From Lactococcus nasutitermitis (GTDB lineage: Bacteria; Bacillota; Bacilli; Lactobacillales; Streptococcaceae), in NCBI RefSeq assembly GCF_018403765.1, contig NZ_BOVQ01000010.1:1-64000 (forward strand): a stretch of 64,000 bases of DNA, written 5' to 3'. Shown in pieces: positions 38,036 to 46,849 of the stretch. The notes under the pieces are model-generated. The model had not been told where the DNA came from, made no database searches, and was given only the letters and a program-made list of their open reading frames with translations. The first letter of the stretch is position 1, and every line of letters begins with the position of its first letter. A program made the translations under genes and the position numbers.

Positions 38036-39510
38036 TTCAGCTTGAGATAGCTTTCTACTTCGTGTTGCATCTCTGCGGTTGCAATTACTGTATTGTGTCG
38101 GATTTCAGCATTAAATAAATCGCTAACTGCCTTTGGCAATGGTGTTTTGCTGATTTTTTCGAGTGCTTCAACGGCTTCAAAATCTGTTAGATTTTTTGAC
38201 GGTTCTGTCAAAGATTCTAAGACGACTTTTGGAAATTTGTAAGGGCTGGCTGTGCTGACAACAACTGTTTTTTCTGCTGGTTTCAGGCGGCGATAAACGG
38301 CACTGGCAACTGCTGTGTGGGGGTCAAGAACATAATGTTCCTCCACAAATGTTGTTGCAATTTCGTCAGAAATAACTGCTTCAGAAGCCCAATCTGCTGA
38401 GAAATTCGCCAATTTTTCTTGCATTTTTTCTGTAATTTTGTATTCGCCAGTTTTTGACAGTTCTGTCAAAAATTTTGAGGTCATTTTATCGTCTTCGTCA
38501 GTCAGCTCAAAAATCAATCGTTCAAGATTTGATGAGATGAGAATGTCCATAGATGGCGAACTTGTCACATAAAAATTGCGTTTTTTATTGTAAGTACCTG
38601 TGTTGAAAAAATCTGTCAGGACATTATTCTTGTTGGAAGCACAAATGAGTTGCTTGATTGGAAGTCCAATTTTTCTAGCATAATGTGCGGCAAGGATATT
38701 TCCAAAATTGCCAGTTGGTACAGAAAAATCAATTTTTTCACCTGCTGTGATGTTGCCAGACTTGACAAGTTGTGCGTAAGCGTAGATATAGTAAGCAACT
38801 TGTGGAATTAAGCGTCCAATGTTCATTGAGTTTGCTGATGAAAATTGTTTGCCATTTGCCAGCATTTTTTGACGGAGTTTTTCGTCATTAAACATTGTTT
38901 TGACAGCTGTTTGTGCTTCGTCAAAATTACCGTCAATCCCAACGACATGAACATTTTCGCCTGTTTGCGTGAGCATCTGTCGTTCTTGAATTTTGCTGAC
39001 ACCATTTTTCGGATAGAAAACAATAATTTTTGTCTGAGGAACGTCCGCAAATCCTGCCATAGCAGCTTTTCCTGTATCACCTGATGTTGCTGTCAAAATC
39101 ACAATTTCATTGTCCACCGCATTTTTCTTTGCTGACAGAGTTGTCAAAAATGGTAAAATTGACAGCGCCATATCTTTGAAAGCAATCGTTTCGCCGTGGA
39201 AAAGTTCCAGCACAAAATGGTCGCCAACCTGCTTAACTGGGGCAATTTCTGCTGTATCAAATTTTTTCCCATAGGCAGATTTGACAGCTTTGTCAATTTC
39301 TTCGTGACTGAAATCATCAAAAAATGCTGACAAAACAAGTGTTGCAATTTCCTGATAAGTTGCATTTTTCAGTTGGTCAAAATCCAAGTCAACTTTAGGA
39401 AATTTGACAGGAACATAAAGTCCACCATCAGTTGCCAAACCTTGCAAAATCGCCTGACTTGCCGTAACTTGATTTGATTTATTTCTTGTGGATTGATAGA
39501 GTAATGGCAT
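38032..39510 (-). CDS. thrC: threonine synthase
   Basis: 492 residues; PLP enzyme converting O-phosphohomoserine to threonine. Visible: MPLLYQSTRNKSNQVTASQA start as in lactococcal homologues, the PLP lysine context TIAFKDMALS near residue 110, and TATSGDTGKAAMAGF for phosphate binding. Start at 39510 rather than an in-frame GTG 4 codons upstream. The gene contains two clear and two weaker copies of the dispersed palindrome, encoding LTEPSKN, FLTELSKT, FLTTLSAK and DKAVK. Promoter at 39539-39567. Confidence 0.95.
   Translation of the reverse strand: MPLLYQSTRNKSNQVTASQAILQGLATDGGLYVPVKFPKVDLDFDQLKNATYQEIATLVLSAFFDDFSHEEIDKAVKSAYGKKFDTAEIAPVKQVGDHFVLELFHGETIAFKDMALSILPFLTTLSAKKNAVDNEIVILTATSGDTGKAAMAGFADVPQTKIIVFYPKNGVSKIQERQMLTQTGENVHVVGIDGNFDEAQTAVKTMFNDEKLRQKMLANGKQFSSANSMNIGRLIPQVAYYIYAYAQLVKSGNITAGEKIDFSVPTGNFGNILAAHYARKIGLPIKQLICASNKNNVLTDFFNTGTYNKKRNFYVTSSPSMDILISSNLERLIFELTDEDDKMTSKFLTELSKTGEYKITEKMQEKLANFSADWASEAVISDEIATTFVEEHYVLDPHTAVASAVYRRLKPAEKTVVVSTASPYKFPKVVLESLTEPSKNLTDFEAVEALEKISKTPLPKAVSDLFNAEIRHNTVIATAEMQHEVESYLKLK
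38192..38212. repeat. dispersed palindrome, degenerate copy in thrC
   Basis: TTTTTTGACGG and CTGTCAAA around TT; one arm has G for A. In frame it reads LTEPSKN. Confidence 0.55.
38451..38472. repeat. dispersed palindrome, perfect copy in thrC
   Basis: TTTTTGACAG and CTGTCAAAAA around TT, in frame, encoding FLTELSK. Confidence 0.85.
39131..39150. repeat. dispersed palindrome-like site in thrC
   Basis: TGACAG and TTGTCAAAAA; only one long arm. Encodes FLTTLSAK. Could be coincidence. Confidence 0.35.
39279..39298. repeat. dispersed palindrome-like site in thrC (second weak site)
   Basis: TTGACAG and TTGTCAA around CT. Encodes IDKAVK. Could be coincidence. Confidence 0.35.
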
Positions 39511-39538
39511 ACATTTTCTCACTTTCGGAATTTTCTAT

Positions 39539-39567
39539 ATTATATCATAAATTCTCAATTTCGTTAA
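39539..39567 (-). promoter_or_regulatory. promoter of thrC
   Basis: TTAACG, 17 nt, TATAAT with extended TGA on the minus strand; the start codon follows after about 28 nt. Confidence 0.6.
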
Positions 39568-39577
39568 GTAGACAATG

Positions 39578-39607
39578 AAAAACAGACATCTAGCGACATC
39601 TGTTTTT
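39578..39607 (-). terminator. terminator of nusG
   Basis: AAAAACAGA/TCTGTTTTT, 9-bp stem with a 12-nt loop and T run on the minus strand; works in either direction. Confidence 0.75.
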
Positions 39608-39613
39608 CTAAAA

Positions 39614-40177
39614 TCATGCTTCTTGAATTTCCTCGATTTGGTGCAAATCCAGCTCTACCGGTGTTTCGCGACCAAACATATCTACTGTCAATTTCACTTT
39701 GTCGCCATTGATTTCTGTGATTGGCGCTTCAAAACCAGAAAATGCACCGTCAACAATGCGAACGCGCTTCCCAACAAAAATCTCGAAATCAATCTGACGC
39801 ACCATTTTGCCCATGCCAACCAAAATCTCGTTAATTTCTTCTTCAAAAAGTGGCGTTGGTTTTGAACGATTTCCGTGAGAACCCACGAAACCAGTGACAT
39901 TTGGCGTATTACGGACAATAAACCAAGCTTCATCGGTCATATTCATTTCGACCAGCACATAACCTGGAAAAAGATTTTCCTCAATATCTTTCATTTTGCC
40001 ATTGACTTCCGTGCGAATTGTTTCCGTAGGAATTTCCACACGCAAAATCTTGTCTGCCATATTGTACAGCTCAGCGCGGTCCAGCAAATCCTGTTTGACC
40101 TTATTTTCGTAGCCAGAGTAAGTCTGGATAACGAACCAGCCTTGGTCAAAATTTACCGTATTTGTAGTTTCATCCAT
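39614..40177 (-). CDS. nusG: transcription elongation/antitermination factor NusG
   Basis: 187 residues: NGN domain (WFVIQTYSGYENKVKQDLLD; FPGYVLVEMNMTDEAWFIVR) and C-terminal KOW domain (VGKRVRIVDGAFSGFEAPIT). Binds RNA polymerase and links it to ribosomal S10. Follows secE after a 221-nt gap with its own -10 element, so it is probably also transcribed alone. Confidence 0.96.
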   Translation of the reverse strand: MDETTNTVNFDQGWFVIQTYSGYENKVKQDLLDRAELYNMADKILRVEIPTETIRTEVNGKMKDIEENLFPGYVLVEMNMTDEAWFIVRNTPNVTGFVGSHGNRSKPTPLFEEEINEILVGMGKMVRQIDFEIFVGKRVRIVDGAFSGFEAPITEINGDKVKLTVDMFGRETPVELDLHQIEEIQEA

Positions 40178-40225
40178 TTTTAAATACCTCTTATTTTTTA
40201 TTCATATTTCAATTTTTTTGTAAAA

Positions 40226-40261
40226 CAAAAAGGGTCAACACCCTCGAGCAAACATATTATA
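40226..40261 (-). promoter_or_regulatory. nusG promoter -10 and 5' hairpin
   Basis: Extended -10 TGATATAAT (complement at 40256-40261) with a poor -35. About 12 nt downstream the transcript folds into GGGT/ACCC followed by five T, so the mRNA would begin with a small terminator-like or stabilising hairpin. Confidence 0.4.
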
Positions 40262-40320
40262 TCACGTTTGACGAAGAAATAAAAGACTATTATTCATTTT
40301 TTCACAAAAAATAGCTTAAA

Positions 40321-40344
40321 TTTTTTTGACAGCTTTGTTAAAAA
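40321..40344. repeat. dispersed palindrome, degenerate copy in secE-nusG gap
   Basis: TTTTTTTGACAG and TTGTTAAAAA around CT. Confidence 0.5.
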
Positions 40345-40371
40345 GTTTTTTAGACAAAAAAATCCTGTCAA

Positions 40372-40395
40372 TTTTTTTGACAGAACTGTAAAAAA
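40372..40395. repeat. dispersed palindrome, near-perfect copy after secE
   Basis: TTTTTTTGACAG, AA, then CTGTAAAAAA with one C missing from the arm; touches the secE stop region. Confidence 0.65.
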
Positions 40396-40398
40396 TTT

Positions 40399-40593
40399 TT
40401 ATTTGTGCATCAAAGGCAACAAATGACTGACTGCTGACGTAATACCATTTTGACTAATCCAGTCAAAAATCATAATAAACACCAAGAAGAAAATCGTGTA
40501 CTCAACCACTTGAAAGAAATCACGAACAGATTCTTTTCGCGTTGGCCACGTTGTTAATTTCATTTCTTCAATGATACCTTTAATAAATTTCAT
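40399..40593 (-). CDS. secE: preprotein translocase subunit SecE
   Basis: 64 residues, single-helix Gram-positive form: amphipathic KGIIEEMKLTTWPTRKESVR then membrane helix VVEYTIFFLVFIMIFDWI. Clamps the two halves of SecY. Sits in the standard rpmG-secE-nusG order. Confidence 0.95.
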   Translation of the reverse strand: MKFIKGIIEEMKLTTWPTRKESVRDFFQVVEYTIFFLVFIMIFDWISQNGITSAVSHLLPLMHK

Positions 40594-40643
40594 CTCTTTT
40601 CACCGCTGCCAAAACTGACAACTCTCCATTTTCTCAAAAATTA

Positions 40644-40666
40644 TTTTTGACAGTTTCATCAAAAAA
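40644..40666. repeat. dispersed palindrome, degenerate copy in rpmG-secE gap
   Basis: TTTTTGACAG followed by TTTCATCAAAAAA; the second arm has two changes. Confidence 0.4.
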
Positions 40667-40670
40667 TATT

Positions 40671-40820
40671 TTACCGTGTTTCTTTGTGCAATGTATGTTT
40701 ACCACACGTTTTACAAAACTTTTTTACTTCGATTCTTTTATCTTTTGCATTGCTCGACAAATTCAACGTATAATTTCGTGAACCACAAACCGTGCAAGCT
40801 AATCCTGCTTTTTTTAACAT
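40671..40820 (-). CDS. rpmG: 50S ribosomal protein L33
   Basis: 49 residues, [20 protein letters not shown] … KHTLHKETR, zinc form with CTVC and CKTC. An in-frame ATG three codons upstream (40829) overlaps the -10 hexamer and cannot be in the mRNA; starting at 40820 leaves only about 7 nt after the -10 and no Shine-Dalgarno, so the mRNA is probably leaderless. Confidence 0.94.
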   Translation of the reverse strand: MLKKAGLACTVCGSRNYTLNLSSNAKDKRIEVKKFCKTCGKHTLHKETR

Positions 40821-40827
40821 ATTATTC

Positions 40828-40856
40828 ATTTTATCAAAAAGACATCAAAAGCGCAA
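40828..40856 (-). promoter_or_regulatory. promoter of rpmG, predicted leaderless start
   Basis: TTGCGC, 17 nt, TAAAAT with extended TGA on the minus strand. The -10 ends 7 nt before the rpmG ATG. Confidence 0.6.
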
Positions 40857-40896
40857 GTTCTCTCTTTTATTCTATTTTCAAGACCGCTCGTTTATT

Positions 40897-42723
40897 TTAC
40901 TTTTTAGTTGCCGCCATAGTATCAGCAATCAATCGTGCATAAGCAATCGCACCAGTTCCTTTAGGGTGAATATTGTCACTCCAAAACCAATCCGTTTTAC
41001 CTGCTGAAGCTGCATACCAGTTAATAATTTTTAGATTATGATATTTTTTTGCCGCTGCCGCAAGTTGTGCATTATTGACTGAAATCCAAGGTTTCCCAGG
41101 CGCACGATTATTTATCCAGTAAACAGGTTTATTCCCAGCCAAAGCCATGATTTTATCAATATAATTCACACCGCCAATCGTCAAAGTCCCATTCGTCCCA
41201 AGCCCAATCAACAGCGCATCCGAAGCTTTTATCTTCGCTTGATTTTTCTCTAAAAATTTCTCACCAACATTAGCTTGCTCCCCAACTACCGCAGAAATAT
41301 TCATTTGAGGAAATACTTCACTTAAATCTGTCGAACCAGCCACCATGACTGAATCCCCAATCGCCAAAACTTTCATTTCACTCGCTTTTTCAGCAATAAC
41401 AGGCTCTACCTTATATTTGGAAGCAATAGTTTTCAAGGGTTTACTAACCTTAGCATTTGCCGTCGCTTCTTCCCGTTTTTGCAGGACTGCCTGTTGTGCC
41501 AAAATCTTTTTTTGCAAAATTTCCTGATCATGTGGCGAAGCCGGAGAAAATATAATCACAGCCAACATGGCAACAATCAGTAGCAAAATACCTGACGTTA
41601 CCAACTTTTTAAGTTTGAGCCAGTTCCCACCAAATACATAATTCCGAACAACACTCAATGTATTGCTATAATCAAAATTCTTCAAAGGCGTTTCAATGAA
41701 ACGATAAGAAAGTTCCGACAATCCAACAATAAGTGCTAATTGCCAAAGCACATTATACCAAGCTGTCGGGTTCAGCAACTTCGCCGCAACCAAAGCCAAA
41801 ACAGGCAACTGCCAAAGATAAATACCATACGAACGCGAGCCAATATAGCTAAAGACAGGATTACTAAAGACCTTATCAATCCCAAAAGCAGGCTGAGCAA
41901 CCAAAGCAATCAGTACCATCGTTAACAGACTAACTGCCCACATTCCCCCGTAATAAGTGACCGCACTTTGCGCCGGCATGAAGAAATAAGCAAGAACGCT
42001 CAAAGCAAATGCAGCCGCTGCCAATCCTAATCCCACACGTTTTCCACGCTCATTTACTTTTAATTTCTTTCTTAAAGGAAGAACAAATGCAAGACTTGCA
42101 CCCATCACCAAACTAAACAAACGTGTATCCGTACCATAGTAAACGCGCGTAGGGTCTTGTCCTGGCACAAACAAAACAGCCATCCAAATCACTGAAATCA
42201 AAGTAATTCCACTTAAAATCAAGAAAATCTTTCCACGATTTTTAACAAATTTCAGTAAAATAAACAACAACAAAGGGAAAAGCAGGAAAAATTGTCCCTC
42301 AATCGACAAATAATAAATATGTTTAAAAGGAGATTCCCCGGCAATATTTGCAAAATACGAATCCCCCTGCGCAATCTGCCACCAGTTCTGGATAGAAAGC
42401 ACACTAGAAAAGAAGTCAGAACCCAAACCGCGCAACTCATCTCTCTGAAAAATCAACAAATAAGGCGTGACAATCAAGAAAACAGCAATCATCAGCGGAT
42501 AAATTCGCTTCAGACGCCGTCCCCAAAACTGCAAAATATTCAATTTTCCTGTTTGTTGATATTCACGTAGCAAAGAATCTGTTACAAGATAGCCCGAAAG
42601 GACAAGGAACAATACAACGCCGAGAAAACCACCGCGCAAAACATTGGGATAAATATGATATAGAATAACTGCAAACACCCCAAGCGTCCGCAAACCATCA
42701 AAACCAGTGACGTAGCGTTTCAT
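40897..42723 (-). CDS. oatA: OatA-type membrane acyltransferase with SGNH domain
   Basis: 608 residues. N-terminal acyltransferase-3 domain with about eleven membrane helices (VTGFDGLRTLGVFAVILYHI; GVVLFLVLSGYLVTDSLL), then an extracytoplasmic SGNH hydrolase domain with the nucleophile block LAIGDSVMVAG near residue 455 and the DxxH block WSDNIHPKGTGAIAYARLI at the end. This architecture O-acetylates cell-wall sugars, typically MurNAc, giving lysozyme resistance. Located between pbp2A and rpmG-secE, downstream of a wall-synthesis gene on the same strand. Confidence 0.87.
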   Translation of the reverse strand: MKRYVTGFDGLRTLGVFAVILYHIYPNVLRGGFLGVVLFLVLSGYLVTDSLLREYQQTGKLNILQFWGRRLKRIYPLMIAVFLIVTPYLLIFQRDELRGLGSDFFSSVLSIQNWWQIAQGDSYFANIAGESPFKHIYYLSIEGQFFLLFPLLLFILLKFVKNRGKIFLILSGITLISVIWMAVLFVPGQDPTRVYYGTDTRLFSLVMGASLAFVLPLRKKLKVNERGKRVGLGLAAAAFALSVLAYFFMPAQSAVTYYGGMWAVSLLTMVLIALVAQPAFGIDKVFSNPVFSYIGSRSYGIYLWQLPVLALVAAKLLNPTAWYNVLWQLALIVGLSELSYRFIETPLKNFDYSNTLSVVRNYVFGGNWLKLKKLVTSGILLLIVAMLAVIIFSPASPHDQEILQKKILAQQAVLQKREEATANAKVSKPLKTIASKYKVEPVIAEKASEMKVLAIGDSVMVAGSTDLSEVFPQMNISAVVGEQANVGEKFLEKNQAKIKASDALLIGLGTNGTLTIGGVNYIDKIMALAGNKPVYWINNRAPGKPWISVNNAQLAAAAKKYHNLKIINWYAASAGKTDWFWSDNIHPKGTGAIAYARLIADTMAATKK

Positions 42724-42786
42724 TCGTCTTCCTTCCTAATATTTCTAAAAAAATATAACACCATTTTACTTTTTAATATCATCTTG

Positions 42787-42807
42787 AAAAGCTCACATTA
42801 GCTTTTT
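42787..42807 (-). terminator. weak terminator-like hairpin between pbp2A and oatA
   Basis: AAAAGCT/AGCTTTT stem with a 6-nt loop on the minus strand, short T tail. Upstream of a poor TATATT -10 for oatA. Confidence 0.4.
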
Positions 42808-42888
42808 CCAAAATTTTATATTCTTATTTTACCATAAAATCAACATATTGTTCAGTTATTTACAGACATTCTTACGTTTTTTTCGAAA

Positions 42889-45123
42889 CTATCTGCGAAA
42901 CAAATCTGTAACCTTATTCCACGCTGATTTGGCTGCTTTTTGTGCAGATTTTGCTGTATCCTGAGCAGATTTCCACAAACCACCAAGTTTATTACTTTTA
43001 CTTTCTTTTGACGATGATGAGCTTGTCGAGCTAGGCACTGCTGGCGTATTCCCAGTTGTATGAGCTTCTGCTTGTTCTTGACTTACGATATCATCTTGCA
43101 ACTGTCGCTGATAAGTATAAGCAGATGTCAAAGGTGCAACACCAGCCGTCACATAAGGATTTTTCACCTTAAATTCCGTCCCACTTGTATAAGGATAAAG
43201 ATAACTTGCTTCCTGACGGAAAATAACCGATGTTTGTCCCTCAGAAGTTCCTGCCAACTTATAATCTTTAGGGTCAGGAAAACCAACCCACAGAGCAGTG
43301 ACAAGGTCTGGTGTATAGCCAACCACCCATTGGTCAACATCTTCATTTGTCCCAGTTTTTCCTGCAAATGTATAGCTTGCTGGTGCTGCATTATATGCTG
43401 AACCGTTAGAAAATGTTCCCATCATCATTTCAGTCATTTTATCTGCTGTATCTTTACTAATCACGCGCTTTTTACTTACCTTCGCCCGTTTAATCACCTG
43501 ACCATTAGCATTCTCAATCTTTGTAATCAGATGCGCCTCGTCCATCGTACCATTATTTGCAAAAGCCGAATAGGCTTGAGCAATCTGCCAAGGATTTGTC
43601 TCCACACCCGCACCAAGCGCCGTTGTCAACACATTATTTTTAGAAGTTAAATCAATCCCAAAATCACGCCCAAGAGCATTTCCAACTTTTGGACCAATTG
43701 TCTGATAAGTATTTATCGCAGGTATATTATAAGAATTTGCTACAGCTTGATACATTGGAACTTCTCCGCGCCACAAACCATCCGCATCTGTAGGTTTCCA
43801 ACCATTATAATCCGCCGGACTATCATCCACAAGCTTATCAATCGACCAACCAGCTTCAATCGCTGGACTATAAACAATCAAAGGTTTAATCGCCGAACCT
43901 GGTGAGCGTTTTGCCATCGTCGCATAATTAAAATTCGTAAAAGAATTATAATTATCCACATTAACATTTCCAACAAGTGCTTCTACTTCCCCATTTTTAG
44001 GATTCACCGCAACAGAAGCAGACTGTACAGATGTTCCATCCGCTGCCGTAGGGAAAAGACTGGTATTATCATAAGTCTGTTGCATTCCCGACTGCATATT
44101 TTGATCCATACCAGTATAAATCTTATAACCATTATTCATGATTTCTTGTAAAGTCAAGCCATATTTACTCTCAGCCTCTGAAATCACAGCATTATAATAG
44201 CTCGGATATTTATAAGCTGCCATTTGCGAGCTATAATTATCTTTTAACTCACTTTGCAAATCAACCTTCATAAAATTATCAGCATCACTTTGTTTGAGAT
44301 AGCCTGCGTTTACCATATTTTGAAGGACTGTATCTCGTCTTGGCGTTGCATATTTTCCTTTATCATACAAAGGATTGTAAATTTCTGGGCCTTTAAGCAT
44401 TCCAGCGAGTGTCGCCGCTTCATCTGTTGTAACTTGCGTTGCTGGCACGCCAAAATATTTTTCCGAAGCGTCCTGTATTCCCCAAACACCATTTCCAAAA
44501 TAAGAATTATTCAGATACATCGTCAAAATCTCATTTTTACTGTAATGTTTATTGATTTCAAGTGCAAGGAAAAATTCACGTGCTTTACGGTCAATCGTTT
44601 GTTTCTGCGTCAAATAAGCATTTTTTGCTAATTGCTGCGTAATCGTTGAACCACCACCAAAATGCCCCAGAGTCACAAGTGCTAAGGTAAAACGTTTAAT
44701 ATTAACTCCATGATTTTTGTAGAAAGTCCTGTCTTCCGTTGCAATGACTGCATCTTTGATATTATCAGAAATTTGATTAAAAGTGACTGGTGTACCTTTT
44801 TGACCATAAAGCGTTCCAGCTTCCTTGTCATTTTTATCTAAAATTTCAGTTTGTGTTTCAATAGAACTCTGTAAAACTTTAACATTCGCCGTTTTCGCAA
44901 GGAAAAAGAGATAAGAGCCCACACTGACGACAAACAAAAGTAGCACAATAATCAAAATTTTTGTGAGATTGTATTTTTTCCAAAAACGTTTTATTGGATG
45001 CATTATCTGCGCAAATTGTCCTGCTTGTACAAGTTCTTCGTTTTTTTCTTCCGTTATTTTTGGATTTTTTTTACTTTCTGCTCGTCTGGAACGACGACTA
45101 AAGTTTGGATTTTCTTCAGACAA
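42889..45123 (-). CDS. pbp2A: class A penicillin-binding protein 2A
   Basis: 744 residues, bifunctional peptidoglycan polymerase. Cytoplasmic tail, membrane anchor near 55-80, GT51 domain with ATEDRTFYKNHG and GGSTITQQLAKNAYL, transpeptidase domain with SPGSAIKPL (SxxK), NSYN (SxN) and AGKTGTNEDVD (KTG), then a Ser-rich low-complexity tail. The start codon is TTG (45123) after AAGGTGAG; no ATG fits. Lies upstream of rpmG-secE-nusG as in streptococci, with oatA intervening. Promoter at 45163-45191 overlaps that of the divergent pseudouridine synthase. Confidence 0.95.
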   Translation of the reverse strand: MSEENPNFSRRSRRAESKKNPKITEEKNEELVQAGQFAQIMHPIKRFWKKYNLTKILIIVLLLFVVSVGSYLFFLAKTANVKVLQSSIETQTEILDKNDKEAGTLYGQKGTPVTFNQISDNIKDAVIATEDRTFYKNHGVNIKRFTLALVTLGHFGGGSTITQQLAKNAYLTQKQTIDRKAREFFLALEINKHYSKNEILTMYLNNSYFGNGVWGIQDASEKYFGVPATQVTTDEAATLAGMLKGPEIYNPLYDKGKYATPRRDTVLQNMVNAGYLKQSDADNFMKVDLQSELKDNYSSQMAAYKYPSYYNAVISEAESKYGLTLQEIMNNGYKIYTGMDQNMQSGMQQTYDNTSLFPTAADGTSVQSASVAVNPKNGEVEALVGNVNVDNYNSFTNFNYATMAKRSPGSAIKPLIVYSPAIEAGWSIDKLVDDSPADYNGWKPTDADGLWRGEVPMYQAVANSYNIPAINTYQTIGPKVGNALGRDFGIDLTSKNNVLTTALGAGVETNPWQIAQAYSAFANNGTMDEAHLITKIENANGQVIKRAKVSKKRVISKDTADKMTEMMMGTFSNGSAYNAAPASYTFAGKTGTNEDVDQWVVGYTPDLVTALWVGFPDPKDYKLAGTSEGQTSVIFRQEASYLYPYTSGTEFKVKNPYVTAGVAPLTSAYTYQRQLQDDIVSQEQAEAHTTGNTPAVPSSTSSSSSKESKSNKLGGLWKSAQDTAKSAQKAAKSAWNKVTDLFRR

Positions 45124-45162
45124 GTTGTATTCTCACCTTCTTGTACTTATTCTATTCTGCCT

Positions 45163-45191
45163 ATTTTATCAAAAAACTCTTTGTGTTACAA
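45163..45191 (-). promoter_or_regulatory. promoter of pbp2A
   Basis: TTGTAA, 17 nt, TAAAAT with extended TGA on the minus strand. Its -35 occupies the same bases as the -10 of the opposing gene. Confidence 0.65.
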
Positions 45192-45192
45192 T
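45165..45192 (+). promoter_or_regulatory. promoter of the RluA-type gene, predicted leaderless start
   Basis: Extended -10 TGTTACAAT on the + strand (TACAAT at 45187-45192) with a poor -35 (TTTATC, 16 nt). The -10 ends 7 nt before the ATG at 45200. Confidence 0.5.
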
Positions 45193-45199
45193 ATTCTAT

Positions 45200-46093
45200 A
45201 TGGAATTTAACTTTATTTTACCAGAAAATTTTAAGAAGCAAAGCGTTAAGCACTTACTCGAAGATACTTGGCTCATTCCTCGAAAACTCCGTTATTTTTT
45301 GCGGATAAAAAAGCATTTTCTCATCAACAATCAAGTAGCAAATGAAGAATTATTCGTTAAAGCTGGCGATAATGTTCACTTAATTTTTGATGTGGAAGAT
45401 TTTCCTGAACTAACTGTTCCTTTTGGTGATGCTCAAAAAGCAGATATTCTTTATGAAGATGACTTTTTTGTTGTTGCAAATAAACCCTGCGGTATGAAAA
45501 CTCATGGAAATTTAGAAAATGAACTCGCCCTACAAAATCATGTTGCAGCTGCGCTCAATCAACCTGTTTACGTTGTCCATCGTCTTGACGAAGCAACTTC
45601 TGGCGCTGTTTTATTTGCAAAAAATCAGTTCGTACTTCCAATTTTAGGACAATTATTTGAACAAAATAAAATCCATCGTGAATATCTCGCTTTGGTCTAT
45701 GGAACTTTTGCTCAAAATCATTTCACAATCAATCAACCAATCGGTAAAGACCGCCACGATAAACGCAAACAAGTGATTTCAAAGACTGGAAAAGCTGCTA
45801 TCACACACGTGACCGTTTTAGAAAATTTAAAACAAAAAAGCCTGCTCAAGTTAATCCTTGATACAGGCAGAACCCATCAAATACGTGTTCATTTGTCTGC
45901 TATGAATAAGCCAATCGTCGGTGACACTCTCTATACTAAAGATAATAACGAAGCTCGACTTATGCTTCACGCTGCAAAGCTCATCTTTCCAAATCCATTT
46001 TCTGGAGAAAATATCGAAGTTTTAGCGCCTAGCCAATCTTTTGACGATAGATACCAGCAAGAAAAGTCCAATAAAAATGAGAGTAATCGCTGA
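45200..46093 (+). CDS. RluA-family RNA pseudouridine synthase
   Basis: 297 residues: short S4-like N-terminal region, then the catalytic domain with VVHRLDEATSGAVLFAKN (the HRLD aspartate is the nucleophile) and TGRTHQIRVHLSA. Converts uridines in rRNA or tRNA to pseudouridine; exact target unknown. ATG at 45200 has no Shine-Dalgarno and lies 7 nt after a -10, so the mRNA is probably leaderless; longer open frame upstream runs through the pbp2A promoter and is rejected. The 3' end overlaps zitP by 72 nt on the opposite strand. Confidence 0.92.
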   Translation: MEFNFILPENFKKQSVKHLLEDTWLIPRKLRYFLRIKKHFLINNQVANEELFVKAGDNVHLIFDVEDFPELTVPFGDAQKADILYEDDFFVVANKPCGMKTHGNLENELALQNHVAAALNQPVYVVHRLDEATSGAVLFAKNQFVLPILGQLFEQNKIHREYLALVYGTFAQNHFTINQPIGKDRHDKRKQVISKTGKAAITHVTVLENLKQKSLLKLILDTGRTHQIRVHLSAMNKPIVGDTLYTKDNNEARLMLHAAKLIFPNPFSGENIEVLAPSQSFDDRYQQEKSNKNESNR

Positions 46094-46831
46094 GCTTGCT
46101 GGTGCATTATAATAATAAGACACAATAAGTCCAGCGTTCATGCCGATAAATCCCATAACAACCGATAATATAAGTACCGTTTTAAAGGATTTTCCAACGA
46201 GCATTGAGATACTCGCTGGAAGTACCATGATTGCCGAAACAAGCAACGCGCCACAAGCTGGAATCATCAGCGCAATCGCAAGTCCCGTGACGATATTGAA
46301 AATCATTGACATCAATCGCACAGGCAAACCATCAACAAGCGCTGTATCTTCGTCAAAAGTCATCACATAAAGTGGACGCAAGAAAAAGATAAAACCAGCC
46401 AGTACAATCAAGGCAATCACATAAAGCATAATAACTTGTGTTCCGCCAATCGTGACAATCGAACCAAAAAGATATTGGTCAAGACTAATCGTTGTTTTAC
46501 TTCCGACCGCATTGATAATAAACATGGCAATCGCAAGCCCAGCTGACATCAAAATCGCCGTCGCAAGTTCCATATAATTTTTATAAACAAGACGTAAATA
46601 CTCCATAAAAATCGCCGCAATCACAACAACAATCAAAGTTGACCATGTAGGATTGATACTGAATAATATCCCAAAAGCTACGCCAGCTAGAGAAACATGG
46701 GATAATGTATCAGACAACAAAGATTGTCTTCGAAGCACGAGAAATACACCCAGTAGTGGTGCAAAAAGCGAAATCGCTGTTGTTGCTAGAATGGCATTAC
46801 GCATAAAGCCATAAGAAAATATTTCAAACAT
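46022..46831 (-). CDS. zitP: zinc ABC transporter permease
   Basis: 269 residues, ABC-3 family with about eight membrane helices (MRNAILATTAISLFAPLLGV; LSDTLSHVSLAGVAFGILFS). Channel partner of ZitQ and ZitS. Last gene of the zit operon; 59 nt after zitQ, a gap holding two hairpins. The final 24 codons are antisense to the end of the pseudouridine synthase gene. Confidence 0.93.
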   Translation of the reverse strand: MFEIFSYGFMRNAILATTAISLFAPLLGVFLVLRRQSLLSDTLSHVSLAGVAFGILFSINPTWSTLIVVVIAAIFMEYLRLVYKNYMELATAILMSAGLAIAMFIINAVGSKTTISLDQYLFGSIVTIGGTQVIMLYVIALIVLAGFIFFLRPLYVMTFDEDTALVDGLPVRLMSMIFNIVTGLAIALMIPACGALLVSAIMVLPASISMLVGKSFKTVLILSVVMGFIGMNAGLIVSYYYNAPASSAITLIFIGLFLLVSIVKRLARR

Positions 46832-46849
46832 TATATTTCTTGGAATTGA

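Noticed and set aside
40821-40829. Upstream ATG of rpmG (MNN extension)
   Set aside because: It overlaps the -10 hexamer, so it would not be in the transcript, and it has no RBS.
44963-45199. N-terminal extension of the pseudouridine synthase
   Set aside because: It would run antisense through the start of pbp2A and its promoter; the family's normal N terminus begins near 45200.
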